From the NCBI RefSeq assembly GCF_910592395.1, contig NC_088317.1, positions 9,116,001 through 9,180,000 of the forward strand: a stretch of DNA of 64,000 nucleotides, read 5' to 3'. Positions 1-8,579 of this stretch are shown one piece after another. Each line of letters begins with the position of its first letter. Position 1 is the first letter of the stretch. The position numbers and the translations under genes are program-made. The notes beneath the pieces are model-generated. The model made no database searches and was not told the origin of the DNA. It saw only the letters and a list, made by a program, of their open reading frames with translations. Source of the DNA: Lineus longissimus. Lineage: Eukaryota > Nemertea > Pilidiophora > Heteronemertea > Lineidae.

Positions 1-238
1 AAATAGTGTGTAGTCTACTTTAGCACTCTTCTGTCTGTTTTCTGTCTTTTCCATTGGTCTCATGTTAAACCAAGCAAAGCACAGTTCAGGTTTATCTTTG
101 AATTCCTTGATTGGTAAGACATGATCCAACTCTTCTTCTTCTATTCGAACTCTGTTCTCGGGACTTTGTCCTATTGGAGATAGACTCCTCTGGTACTCTA
201 ACCACTGATGGAAGAAACTGTCTGTACATCCTAGATTA
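1..238 (-). CDS. HNH-like nuclease domain, partial, out of frame with its N-terminal part
   Basis: The minus strand is open from about 235 to the left edge. It encodes a segment with an ELDHVLPIKEF stretch followed by CFAWFNMRPMEKTENRQKS. The DH pair and the later N resemble the HNH fold of viral homing-type endonucleases, in which a zinc-binding N-terminus precedes the HNH core. It lies directly downstream of the zinc-ribbon ORF at 236-727 but in another frame, so the two parts appear separated by a frameshift near 230-240. Function is inferred from motif shape only. The C-terminus is off the edge. Confidence 0.45.
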
Positions 239-727
239 AATGAGGAAATATGAATTAAAACATGATCTGCAGTTACCTCTATTTCCGTTTTTACCAAATT
301 CACCATCACTTAGTAATTTAATTTCATAACATTTATTACATCCCTTGATTTTACTTGAACCACATTCTTTACAGTAATCAAGTAGTTTATTACGCCTGTT
401 CTTTTCAAAATTAATTTCAGGTTTCTTTTCACAGCACTTAACACAATAAATTGTAGGTTGATTTTCCATGTTTTGATTCATCATATTATTCTGATTTATC
501 ATATTTTGATTTTCCATGTTTTGATTTTCCATGTTTTGATTTAACATAATCTGATTTAAGATAAACTGATTTATCATATTTTGATTTAACATAATCTGAT
601 TTATCATATTTTGATTTAACATATTATTTTGATGCAAATAATACAAAAACTTCTGAATATTTTGATTCATCATATTATCATGATTCATCATATTATCATG
701 ATTCATCATATTATTCTGATTCATCAT
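236..727 (-). CDS. Met/Asn-repeat protein with zinc-ribbon cysteines
   Basis: The 163-residue frame begins with about 85 residues of repeated MNQN/MMNHDN-type units, encoded by a degenerate 15-18 bp tandem repeat (about 470-727). A cysteine-rich segment follows, with CVKCCEKKPEINF, YCKEC, CNKC and CRSC, which resembles the paired CxxC knuckles found before HNH domains in large DNA viruses. The frame stops at 236-238 just before an HNH-like segment in another frame, so this is probably the N-terminal half of one broken gene. The repeats could be a flexible linker or repeat expansion. It is the leftmost minus-strand gene after the integrase. Confidence 0.5.
   Translation of the reverse strand: MMNQNNMMNHDNMMNHDNMMNQNIQKFLYYLHQNNMLNQNMINQIMLNQNMINQFILNQIMLNQNMENQNMENQNMINQNNMMNQNMENQPTIYCVKCCEKKPEINFEKNRRNKLLDYCKECGSSKIKGCNKCYEIKLLSDGEFGKNGNRGNCRSCFNSYFLI
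480..727. repeat. 15-18 bp tandem repeat coding for MNQN units
   Basis: Units such as tgattcatcatattatc and tgatttatcatattt are repeated many times and keep the frame of the overlying minus-strand gene, producing Met/Asn/Gln/Ile-rich repeats. Units vary in length but by multiples of three, which suggests the coding frame was under constraint while the array grew. Confidence 0.75.
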
Positions 728-848
728 ACCATTTTAATTATCAAATATTGCTCCCTCCATTTCTTTCTTTATTTAGTAGGACATTTTTTTTTTAAATTAC
801 GTTTTTCGAACTTGTTCTTGTGACTTAAGTCACTTTAGAGACTTTATT

Positions 849-2000
849 TCATTTCAATGATTTGATATCAGAAACTGGTAACAATTCATTGAACTTATCA
901 CTGTAACCCTTCCACTTCACTAATCCGTATTTCTTGCCTTTACTGGTCTTGTACCTTAGGATTTTCTCGATCTTGTACTCTAGCTGGTCAGGATTAGGAA
1001 CATAGCTCAATTCCTCTTCATAGAAATATCCTTGAATTTCTTCTTTGTGGTAATCCTCAAGCTTGTAGACGATAGGGTGAGTAAAGATGATCTGTTTGAT
1101 TTGGAACACCTCCTCAGTGTAGTTGGGCATGTAACCTTTACCGAAAATGGACTTGTACTTTGAAATTCTTACACTGTCACCTACTTTGTACTTTGGATCA
1201 CCAAATGTCTCTTTGAGGTGAAGACCGTAAAGATTGTACCACACTGTTCCTTCGTTTTCCATCTTTCTGGCGTCTACAGGTTTCATACCTATTGATGAGT
1301 GAAATGTGTTGTTGTAGCCGCTGACCAGGTCATCCAGAACGTCAATCCACTTGTCAGTCTCCTTAGCGGTGAAATAACGCCACATTTTTTCTTTAAGGGT
1401 TCTATTGAATCTCTCTACTACTGCTGCCTTCTTATCAGATTTTGTGGAGAACCATTCTATGTCATTTTCTGTTAAGAGTTCCTTGAAGTGTTTGTTGTAA
1501 AATTCTTTACCGTCATCAAACTGGATTTTCGTTGGTTTTGCTTCCTCAAATATCACTTTAAATGCATCTCTGATTTCTTCTCCCCTCTTACTCTTAACTG
1601 CTAGAGCCCAAGAAAAACGACTAAATAGATCTATGACTGTTAAAATGAATCTGAAACCCTTATTCGGACTTTGTCCTGAGAGCATAGCTCGATTCTTACT
1701 CTCGAATTTCTGCATGTCAACCAGATCAGCTTGCCACTGTTGATCGATGTACGATACCATTGTCTTCCTGAAGGTGAATTTCTTAATGGCCGGTTTGTGT
1801 AGTTGGTGAGTTGGTAGTGTTTCTAGAAATTCTTTCACTTCTTTTTGTTTAATAAGTTTTCCTGAGCTCTGCTCTCGTGACGAAGTCATATCTTCCTTGA
1901 CCTGTTTCCAGATTTTACTCAAAGAACTGTAAGCCACGGGACTCTCGGGATTGTAGTACAAATCCCTTAGATACTGCTGTGTGTCATCCTTTACATCCAT
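849..2000 (-). CDS. Polinton retroviral-type integrase with chromodomain
   Basis: A 383-residue protein of the retroviral-integrase-like DDE family that inserts Polinton/adintovirus DNA. The catalytic triad is visible: D92 in WQADLVD, D162 in FDDGKEF and E196 in VVERFNRTLKEKM, with the 34-residue D-to-E spacing typical of the family. The last 45 or so residues form a chromodomain (YKIEKILRYK, LVKWKGYSDKFNELLPVSD), which in this family is thought to guide integration to modified histones. The start is 4 nt from the start of the ATPase gene on the opposite strand, so the two are divergently transcribed from a very short shared region. The frame is intact, full length for the family, with no missing catalytic residue. 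Confidence 0.95.
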   Translation of the reverse strand: MDVKDDTQQYLRDLYYNPESPVAYSSLSKIWKQVKEDMTSSREQSSGKLIKQKEVKEFLETLPTHQLHKPAIKKFTFRKTMVSYIDQQWQADLVDMQKFESKNRAMLSGQSPNKGFRFILTVIDLFSRFSWALAVKSKRGEEIRDAFKVIFEEAKPTKIQFDDGKEFYNKHFKELLTENDIEWFSTKSDKKAAVVERFNRTLKEKMWRYFTAKETDKWIDVLDDLVSGYNNTFHSSIGMKPVDARKMENEGTVWYNLYGLHLKETFGDPKYKVGDSVRISKYKSIFGKGYMPNYTEEVFQIKQIIFTHPIVYKLEDYHKEEIQGYFYEEELSYVPNPDQLEYKIEKILRYKTSKGKKYGLVKWKGYSDKFNELLPVSDIKSLK

Positions 2001-2004
2001 TTAA

Positions 2005-2625
2005 ATGAGTGAAGTATTTATTTACGAGCCACACAATATGTTAATTTCTGGTGTTACCAATTGTGGTAAGACATATTTTGCCCTTGACCTCTTAGAAAAG
2101 GAGTATCGGCACAAGTTCCAGAACATAGTCATTTTCTGTCCAACATATTTCAACAATAAGACATATGAAAGGAAATGGATTTACCAAGACAAGAACGTCT
2201 ACATAGTTAATCCCGAAGCTGTGGCCAGTAATTTGGACCTTGTGCTTCAGTTTGCTACTCTGACCTTTGCTGGTTCTAACACATTATTCCTCATTGATGA
2301 CTGTGCTAATTTGAGAGACACAAAAAAGAAGGTGTCCGAGTTATGTAATCTTGCCTTTTCCGGCAGGCACTACAATCTCACTGTTTGGTTACTAGTTCAG
2401 AAGTACAATTCAGTTGTCAAGGACTACAGAGAGAACATAAGAATTTTAGTATTATTTTTTAATAAGGATGAATCAGCCATGAAAGATGCCTTAGAAGAAA
2501 ACAGTGTTATTCCTAAGGAGAAAAGACAGTACTACATAGAAGAACTTAAGATGAAAAAAGGATCAAAACTGATCATTAGACTACAACATCCATTTGGATT
2601 TACTCTTTCCCATCAAAAATCTTAG
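2005..2625 (+). CDS. FtsK/HerA-type DNA-packaging ATPase
   Basis: A 206-residue P-loop ATPase of the kind that pumps DNA into capsids of Polinton-like viruses and relatives. Walker A is GVTNCGKT at residues 16-23. Walker B is LFLIDDC around residues 94-100, with D98 and D99 as the acidic pair. A Q at VWLLVQK, after the conserved SGRHYNLT stretch, fits the sensor position of the FtsK/HerA clade. It is the only plus-strand gene of the element and is divergent from the integrase. Length is normal for Polinton ATPases and the frame is intact. Confidence 0.93.
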   Translation: MSEVFIYEPHNMLISGVTNCGKTYFALDLLEKEYRHKFQNIVIFCPTYFNNKTYERKWIYQDKNVYIVNPEAVASNLDLVLQFATLTFAGSNTLFLIDDCANLRDTKKKVSELCNLAFSGRHYNLTVWLLVQKYNSVVKDYRENIRILVLFFNKDESAMKDALEENSVIPKEKRQYYIEELKMKKGSKLIIRLQHPFGFTLSHQKS

Positions 2626-2637
2626 TCCCGCTTCTGA

Positions 2638-2712
2638 TCGAGCTATGCTCTCAGGACTGTGTCCGATCATCAGGACTGTTTCCGATCATCAGGACTGTGT
2701 CCGATCAGTGGT
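2638..2712. repeat. Tandem aggactgtgtccgatcatc units
   Basis: Three to four units of about 22 bp (aggactgtgtccgatcatc and variants) lie immediately downstream of the ATPase stop codon, in the convergent gap before the next minus-strand gene. Each unit contains the imperfect palindrome ggactgtgtcc, so the array could form short hairpins at transcript ends. That role is inference. Confidence 0.65.
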
Positions 2713-2828
2713 CTTAGTCTTTCTAACCCTAGTAAAATAATAAATTATTAACCCTAAACCACTAAGTCCTAGGATAATCCATAGGTACTCGTATTTCTTC
2801 ATTTCATCACTAGGTTGGTAGTAATCAC

Positions 2829-3143
2829 TTAATTGTGGTCGCTGAGGTAGTACAATAGTTCTTTCTGGATGTAAATGATTGTAAACAGTGCTGAATCAGT
2901 ATTGTTAAAATCAATAGAAGCGTCTCTTTCTCTCTTTAATTCAAGATTAACAAAGTCAATAGTACTCTTTCTATGCTCCTCCCATTCTGTGGAGGCCTTC
3001 TGTAATTGCTCCTGAGCCAAATCATGTCTTTTCACTTCATCTTCATAACCGTTTTTGTCTAGTGACTTGAAAAGGTAACCGGATCCAGTGAATGCTAATC
3101 CATTGATTATTGCAGATCCAAATAACATGCCAATGCCAGCCAT
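2829..3143 (-). CDS. Small Polinton virion-associated membrane protein
   Basis: A 104-residue frame with an N-terminal Gly/Ala-rich hydrophobic segment (MAGIGMLFGSAIINGLAF) followed by a charged helix (RHDLAQEQLQKASTEWEEHRK). Small proteins of this build (hydrophobic N-terminus, then a K/RRHDLA..LQ..WN/E-like helix) recur beside penton genes in Polintons and adintoviruses; their role in the virion is not established. The last 20 or so residues (FTIIYIQKELLYYLSDHN) look out of keeping with the family and may reflect a late frameshift. Confidence 0.6.
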   Translation of the reverse strand: MAGIGMLFGSAIINGLAFTGSGYLFKSLDKNGYEDEVKRHDLAQEQLQKASTEWEEHRKSTIDFVNLELKRERDASIDFNNTDSALFTIIYIQKELLYYLSDHN

Positions 3144-3176
3144 TTAATTCCAGTGAAAATGTTAATTCCAGTGAAT

Positions 3177-3944
3177 TTAATGATGTGTCGCTGAGAGCAT
3201 AGCTCGAGTTAATACCAATTGGTACTGTACATTATGACCATTAAGATCGATGATGTCACCTTTTTCATCAGTTAAGCGAATATTCAGCTTATTGAATCTT
3301 GGTTTACAGGGAATTGCTATTGGTTTCTCAAAGGTGTATGCTATTAAATCTCCAAAATTAGCTTCCTTTATTGGTCTTGTGGTTAGCACATCAGATGCTT
3401 CACCATTACTTAATACACTAGTAGATTCGATTATGTCACAGTGAAAAACAAAATGGTTAATTGGTCTAAAATTGATAGGTTTCTCGCTTACAACATCATC
3501 CTTACTTTTATTGTCTAAAGGGTAAGGCCATTCTGATTTCATGCCAAATAATTCATTACTTTTACCAAGAAAATAGATCTGATAATGCGCCTCATTTTTT
3601 CTCTTTAGGAAGTGTAAGATGGCCTTACCTGTTGGTTCTTCAAGGTCAAATCTGACAGCACCTCTACTCATACTATTTTCTTTCAACTTATCCGCAAATA
3701 CTTTTGAAAAGCTCTGTAGGTCATAGAGACCATCTGGTAGCGTAATCTCTGCCACATCAAACCCCTTAACTTTGATTCGGTTATTCTCCCTGGCTGCACT
3801 TATGTTGTAGAATGTACAAGGTATTACTGCAAAAGTTAAAGTGATGCTACATGCATCCTGAATTTCAGTCTTGAGATTGACTGTTAAATCACTTGAACTC
3901 TGATCTGGATAGTCACTTGAATCTATGTTCATTACAGTAACCAT
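3177..3944 (-). CDS. Penton-like minor capsid protein
   Basis: A 255-residue protein placed where adintoviruses and Polintons carry the single-jelly-roll penton gene, between two small virion genes and upstream of nothing else on this strand. It begins with the VNIDSSDYPDQSS-type opening, in which peptides describe deviations from strand-rich beta structure, and contains the FVFHCDIIESTSVLSNGEASDVL segment that I recognise from penton-like proteins of this group. The sequence is beta-rich without transmembrane segments. The frame is intact. Assignment rests on context and general resemblance. Confidence 0.72.
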   Translation of the reverse strand: MVTVMNIDSSDYPDQSSSDLTVNLKTEIQDACSITLTFAVIPCTFYNISAARENNRIKVKGFDVAEITLPDGLYDLQSFSKVFADKLKENSMSRGAVRFDLEEPTGKAILHFLKRKNEAHYQIYFLGKSNELFGMKSEWPYPLDNKSKDDVVSEKPINFRPINHFVFHCDIIESTSVLSNGEASDVLTTRPIKEANFGDLIAYTFEKPIAIPCKPRFNKLNIRLTDEKGDIIDLNGHNVQYQLVLTRAMLSATHH

Positions 3945-4001
3945 TTAGTTAAGTAAATTTTCGTTTTCAAATTTACCTTTTATCAAATAAGTAAATTATT
4001 C

Positions 4002-4238
4002 TTATTTCATAATATTTCTGGGTAGGATTCCTTGATCGTAAAGGTACTCTAATGTTCCATTGCTAATAGCTACAGTTCCGCCCAGTTTAAGAATTTCCTC
4101 TAGGTTGGCCTGACTTGGGGGACCAATATTGATTCTCAAGAACCTTTTCAGTAACATAGAGTAACCAATTGTTGTTGATGCCAACAGTAAACTTTGATAC
4201 AGTGTATTTATGATATCTTTCTTTCCTGGTGTATCCAT
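4002..4238 (-). CDS. Small Polinton hydrophobic protein
   Basis: A 78-residue frame with one likely membrane segment (TLYQSLLLASTTIGYSMLLKRFL) and a second weakly hydrophobic stretch (LGGTVAISNGTLEYLYDQGILP). Short membrane proteins of this size and design lie between the penton and major capsid genes in related elements. The exact function is unknown. The start is preceded by an AT-rich gap of about 110 bp from the capsid gene side. Confidence 0.6.
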   Translation of the reverse strand: MDTPGKKDIINTLYQSLLLASTTIGYSMLLKRFLRINIGPPSQANLEEILKLGGTVAISNGTLEYLYDQGILPRNIMK

Positions 4239-4282
4239 TTAATTACTTAGAAAATCACTAGTAAAACTCATTTATCTAGTAT

Positions 4283-4372
4283 TCAGTGCTGGAGCGAACT
4301 TTGTTCTTGCAACACCTCAGTGTTGGAGCGAACTTTGTTCTTGCAGCACCTCAGTGCTGGAGTGAAGCAATC
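4283..4372. repeat. Tandem cagtgctggagcgaactttg units
   Basis: Two full units and one partial unit of about 38 bp (tcagtgctggagcgaac, tttgttcttgcaacacc) sit at the 3' end of the capsid gene, reaching into its last codons. It is the second short tandem array placed at a gene end in this element. Confidence 0.7.
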
Positions 4373-5597
4373 TGAGAATTATGAATGTTAACCTGGGCGT
4401 CAGAAACCACGAATATGTGCATTTTGTATGGTCCCTTTCCAGATTTCTTTGTAATAGATAATTGAATACCATATTTTGTGTTCTGGAGCTTCTTTCCTGA
4501 TCCGTGTAGACGATTATCTTCAGAAGTTCTCAGGTCCAACCATAAACCATAGTGATTAGAATCACCATAGTATTTCTCCATGGTCATGTTACAGTCATGA
4601 GTTTTCTTCAAATCTTCAGACATAAAATGTTTCTTGATCTCCTCCCATTGATCCATCATTCTCATTCCTTCTGGGAACACCTGATTGGCAACACCCTCTA
4701 TTGTGATCTGCACTTTACTTATGTTAGGGTTTTCAAACTTCTCTGAATCTCTAGCTCCATCTACATAGTCAGACACAAATAGTAACAATAATCCTTTAAT
4801 AGACATTCTTGGAAAGTTGATGTTCTCATTAATTAGTGTTTCATTAGCAGTAACATTGACTGTCTTAAAATGGTCTACCCAATCATAAAATATTGAGAAT
4901 CCAGAATTGTACTTGTTACTCAATTGACTAGCAATCATTTTGTTGGTTACGGTGTCATATTCAAAACAAATATTCTCTAGTTTGTAGCCCATACTTGCTG
5001 TGGTTGCGGTAACTATGATCTCTTCCTTTGGTGCTAATGTGATTTCAATGATAACATCTTCTTGAATGGGAAACTTGTAACATGGAGCATGATGGTGAAA
5101 TAATTCAAAATCTAACGGTATTTTGTACTTCTTGTCAAACACTTTCTTTAATGTCTTTTCATTAGCTGTTTCTCCAGTGACATCAGCTTCAGCGACTCCT
5201 GATCTTAATTCTCTAACTGAATACCCTGAAAAACTCTATCATTTCTTTCTTCTTCTGTTAGCCACAGATCTTTAAATGTAGAATAATGACTGTATTCGTC
5301 AAGGTCAAATATCTGCTCTGTTCCCCACTTAACCACCATCTTTGAGATTAGGTTTCTACCAAGATTATTTACAACACTATTTTTAGAATCACCAGAAATG
5401 GTTACATCAGCAGACAGATAAAGAGATTTAGGTACAAAGAATGTATTCTCTCGCAATGCCGGTATTCTAACATACAGTGTTTCTTTGGGGTTAGCAGATG
5501 AGGGGTTATGAGTAATGATATGATGCTGCCTCTCAGCTTTCAAACCAAGTGGAATCTTATGTGCCCTTTCGGTATTTAATAAATATCCTGTTGCCAT
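4351..5597 (-). pseudogene. Double-jelly-roll major capsid protein, split by a frameshift
   Basis: Two adjacent minus-strand frames, 5205-5597 (130 residues, begins MATGYLLNTERAHKIP) and 4351-5142 (263 residues), together match the size and order of a Polinton/adintovirus major capsid protein. The N-terminal part has the typical ALRENTFFVPKSLYL and LISKMVVKWG segments; the C-terminal part has YGLWLDLRTSEDN and the closing jelly-roll strands. The first frame stops near 5205, and a neighbouring frame stays open through 5143-5220 into the second part. One single-base indel around 5205-5225 therefore explains the break. Either this copy is dead or the assembly has an error. Confidence 0.85.
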
Positions 5598-5619
5598 TTC
5601 TATTTATTTACTAGTAAAA

Positions 5620-6357
5620 TTATGTACATGCAGTGAACAGTGCCAACATCATATATCAGGTAAAATGCACGGAAACGAATGTACAGTGTACAATACTTAC
5701 AATACTTACATTTTCCAGGCAAAATTAAGGCCTCTAAAATTCATGGAGCGTGGCTTTATGCCACATATGGTAATTGATAAACTATTCTTTATTGTAATAT
5801 TGATCGGCTCTCATTAGCAATTCAGTCATGCGCATTTTGGTCCTTAACAACGATCCCTGAGAGGAGGATGGTTGCTATGCCTATGCAAACACCTTGTTGT
5901 GTTTGTCATGGATGATCGTTGGACACATGTTCGATTGCGACATCTTTCATTGTAACATCTAACTAAACAAGCTTGACATAGGCCAGACTCGAACCCGGGT
6001 ATTCTGCGTGGTAAGCATATGTTATCCCACTAGGCTATTGAACTTTCTATTTAGATCAATAACATTTATGCCTATTTAAAAGTAACATCTGTTTAAGGTA
6101 ATAAGAGCGCCTATTGATTATGCGCGTCACAGCTGTCATGTGATATCTCATTCAGTGTGGCACATGCATGGGAATAGGGTTCATTTCTCTGCTATTTTTT
6201 AACGGATATTCGCAAATGAGGTATCCTTGGAAAGCTATTGACGTGTACTTTCTGTTGGAATACAGTAAGTCATGATTACATTAACCCATTGAGCTCTAGT
6301 ATTCCCTCACCATTTCATTGACCATTTCATTGCAACGCTTCACTGGGAATCTCATGA
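5620..6357. other. Non-coding gap between Polinton and DIRS elements
   Basis: No credible gene. The only structured feature is the tRNA-like segment at 5977-6050. The left part may hold the Polinton terminus and the right part the 5' region of the DIRS element, but no inverted or split direct repeats could be matched by eye. Confidence 0.5.
5977..6050 (-). repeat. tRNA-like sequence (tRNA-Gly-like relic or SINE head)
   Basis: On the minus strand, a box-A-like tagcctagtgg is followed by an anticodon-arm-like tatgcTTACCACgcaga and a clear box-B/T-arm ccgggttcgagtctggc. The 7-base loop would give anticodon ACC (Gly), but one anticodon-stem pair is lost and no matching acceptor stem is evident. 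It is more likely a tRNA-derived SINE head or pseudogene than a working tRNA. Confidence 0.45.
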
Positions 6358-7833
6358 ATGATAGAATATATGTATTGTGGTGGATGGTTCTTTGGGGGTT
6401 GTAGGCTAATTTGGGGCAAAAGACCTGTAAGGGCTTTTGGTCAAAATAGCTTAGAAATACCTACATTCCTACCACCACAATATACACTTTCTAGGAAGGA
6501 AAGGATCCTCATCTCCAACCCCGTGCAAGGCCTTTTGAGGAAGTTTTACAAGATGGGTCGTTGTCCCAGGATGTCCCAACTTGCGTTGATTGATAATTTG
6601 TTAGTTCGTGATCCTAACCACTTTGTCGCCGGTGAATTGCATAATCATTGTGATGAATGGGAAAAACTCCTTAATTCTGTGTCAGATTCTGATTTGCCTT
6701 GTGATAAAATTAGAAGCTGGTTGAAAGATGGGGTGGATGTTACTCAGTTTTTTAAGCCTTTCAAGGGCAAATTTAAGAAGCAGCAATATGATCACGCACA
6801 ACCACCTTCTCGATATTTTGAGAATTCACCTAGTTGCAAGGATTTTGAGAGTTTTATTACGGCTGAACTTGAGGAAAAAATTAGAAATGGAGCAATCACT
6901 GTGCTCGGTAAGGTTGGGGAATGTGAGCTTCCACACATAGTTATGCCGCATGATGGGAGATTTTTTAATATGTGGATTTAGGATTCCCCTTTCTGTTTAG
7001 AGAATTTACGTGATATGCACCGGGTCATCGGTAAGGATGCCAAGATGGTATCGTCTGACGAGAAGTCAGGGTATAATCATATTCGTTTGTCGGCAGAGTC
7101 TCGAAAGTTCTTCGGGATTCAGTTTGGGGGGTACATTATGGTGTATAATACCCTTCCATTTGGATGGAAGGCGGCCCCGTATATTTACCAGACAGTAGGC
7201 ATGGTGCCAACGCTGTATCTGCGTAGTTTTGGTATTTGCACTACGCAGTATATAGATGATAGATTTGCAGCGGAGGCAATTAGCCAAAGTACAGGCAAGG
7301 TGGTAATTAACATAGATCTTACTAGGTATGCATTAATACAGTTGTTGGATCGGTTAGGATATTTCTTCGCACTACACAAGAGCAGTTTGTTGGGGGTGAC
7401 ATCATTGAGACACCTGGGCTTTATTGTGGACTCTGAAAAGCAGGCTTATTTATTACCCCAGGATAAAAAAGACAGTTTCATAGCTTTGAGACAAAGTATA
7501 TTGGAGCGGGAGACGGTAGATGTGAGAACACTACAGAGATTGGTTGGGAAGTGCGTTTCTTTGGTACTCTTTGTACCTGCAGCGAAATTATATACAAGGG
7601 AGATTAATAGGGCTATATCGTTTTGCCTACAACATGATAGACAAGTGCAGCTTTATCCCGAGTTAGTGGAGGAGATTAAACATTGGGAGTTTATTGATTC
7701 ATGGAGTGGTTTTCTATCATGGAAATTAGTGTGTCATAAGCAGGTGATGTTGGCGACAGATGCGTCTCTGTTTAAATTCGGTGTGAAGATGTTGTCAGGG
7801 TATATGCCGGTAGCTCGTTTTCAGATTTTTTGA
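6358..7833 (+). pseudogene. DIRS reverse transcriptase, one in-frame stop
   Basis: The frame runs 6358-6978, has a TAG at 6979-6981, and resumes in the same frame to 7833. Downstream of the stop are RT core segments: DEKSGYNHIRLS, TLPFGWKAAPYIYQT and the catalytic QYIDDR (YxDD box, near 7248-7265). A connection region follows. The pre-RT part (residues 1-200) contains the pattern seen before RT in DIRS elements. The last residues (VARFQIF) end in a wrong frame, while RNase H continues 1 nt off from about 7810. Without suppression of the stop and the shift the product would be inactive. Confidence 0.88.
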
Positions 7834-8579
7834 GAGAGGGGGATGATAGACCGATACATTTAAAGGAGGCAGATGCTCTTTGCTGTGCTCTTCAGTCGAT
7901 TGGGTTTCAGATTGCGGGTCATAGGGTAGATGTGTTTACGGACAGTAAAGTTGTAGTGGCAGCATGGGAAAATCAGGGAGTGAGAGACAGAGCACTGAGT
8001 GATATGGTGAAAAAGTTGTTTCAGCTTGTGTATGGCTTCTGTGTTGATTTGAGGTTGTATTACATTCCGTCTGGTGACAATCCTGCTGATGCTCCATCAA
8101 GAAAGTTGTGTATGTCAGATGTAACGTTGTCTGGTAAATCATGGCACACAGTTCAGCGGTTATTTGGCCCTCATACGTTGGATTTAATGGCGTTAGACAG
8201 TAACGTCATGAAAGATGCGGATTCACGGCCTTTGCGTCATTTCACACCAGGGCCAAGCCCAAACTCAGCAGGAGTTAATTTGTTCGCTCAAAACATTATG
8301 CCATGCGAGAATCCATACGTTTTTCCACCATACCCCTTGATTTTGCCACTTCTGACTTTCTTGATGGAACAAAAGATAGCAGGCTATACACTGGTGGCTC
8401 CTGGACTGCAAAATTCCCCTATTTGGGCTCCAGTTATACGAATGTACACAAAGTCGTCTGTTTGTCTGCGATATAAAGGACAGAAGGGGGTAATTTTGCT
8501 GCCATCGAAGAGAGGATTTATTTTGGATACCAACGGGTTAAAACATGCCTTGTATGTTTATAGATTATCCTTTCAATAG
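7800..8579 (+). CDS. DIRS RNase H and methyltransferase-like region
   Basis: The 249-residue frame at 7830-8579 continues the RT polyprotein after a frameshift. It shows RNase H features: HLKEADALCCALQSIG, VDVFTDSKVVVAAWENQG (the D of FTDSK is a catalytic residue) and IPSGDNPADAPSR (NPAD box). A segment DLMALDSNVMKDADSRPLRHF then resembles the degenerate adenine-methyltransferase-like domain that follows RNase H in many DIRS elements. The frame overlaps the recombinase frame by 35 nt (8545-8579), as is common in compact DIRS coding regions. Confidence 0.82.
   Translation, partial: VYAGSSFSDFLREGDDRPIHLKEADALCCALQSIGFQIAGHRVDVFTDSKVVVAAWENQGVRDRALSDMVKKLFQLVYGFCVDLRLYYIPSGDNPADAPSRKLCMSDVTLSGKSWHTVQRLFGPHTLDLMALDSNVMKDADSRPLRHFTPGPSPNSAGVNLFAQNIMPCENPYVFPPYPLILPLLTFLMEQKIAGYTLVAPGLQNSPIWAPVIRMYTKSSVCLRYKGQKGVILLPSKRGFILDTNGLKHALYVYRLSFQ

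Larger units (their letters stand above)
1667..3207. repeat. Dispersed ctgagagcatagctcga motif, three copies
   Basis: The motif tcctgagagcatagctcga occurs at 1674-1692 inside the integrase gene (as template strand) and in reverse complement at 2638-2656 just after the ATPase stop. A 17-nt copy sits at 3191-3207 within the last codons of the penton-like gene. The first two copies share more context (cggac, four varied bases, then tcctgag). Nothing comparable was seen elsewhere in the window. Confidence 0.75.
1..5620 (-). mobile_element. Polinton/adintovirus-like element, right part
   Basis: Seven coding regions in this stretch match the gene set of Polintons (Mavericks) and adintoviruses: chromodomain integrase, FtsK/HerA-type packaging ATPase, small virion proteins, penton-like protein and double-jelly-roll major capsid protein. 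All are on the minus strand except the ATPase. The element continues past the left edge, so protein-primed DNA polymerase B and adenain-type protease are not seen and may lie outside. No terminal inverted repeat was recognised; the last coding base is near 5597 and the sequence changes character after about 5620. The major capsid gene carries a frameshift, so this copy is probably an inactive resident copy, unless that frameshift is a sequencing error. Confidence 0.88.

Noticed and set aside
5977-6050. A functional tRNA-Gly gene
   Set aside because: Box A and box B are recognisable but the acceptor stem does not pair and an anticodon-stem pair is lost.
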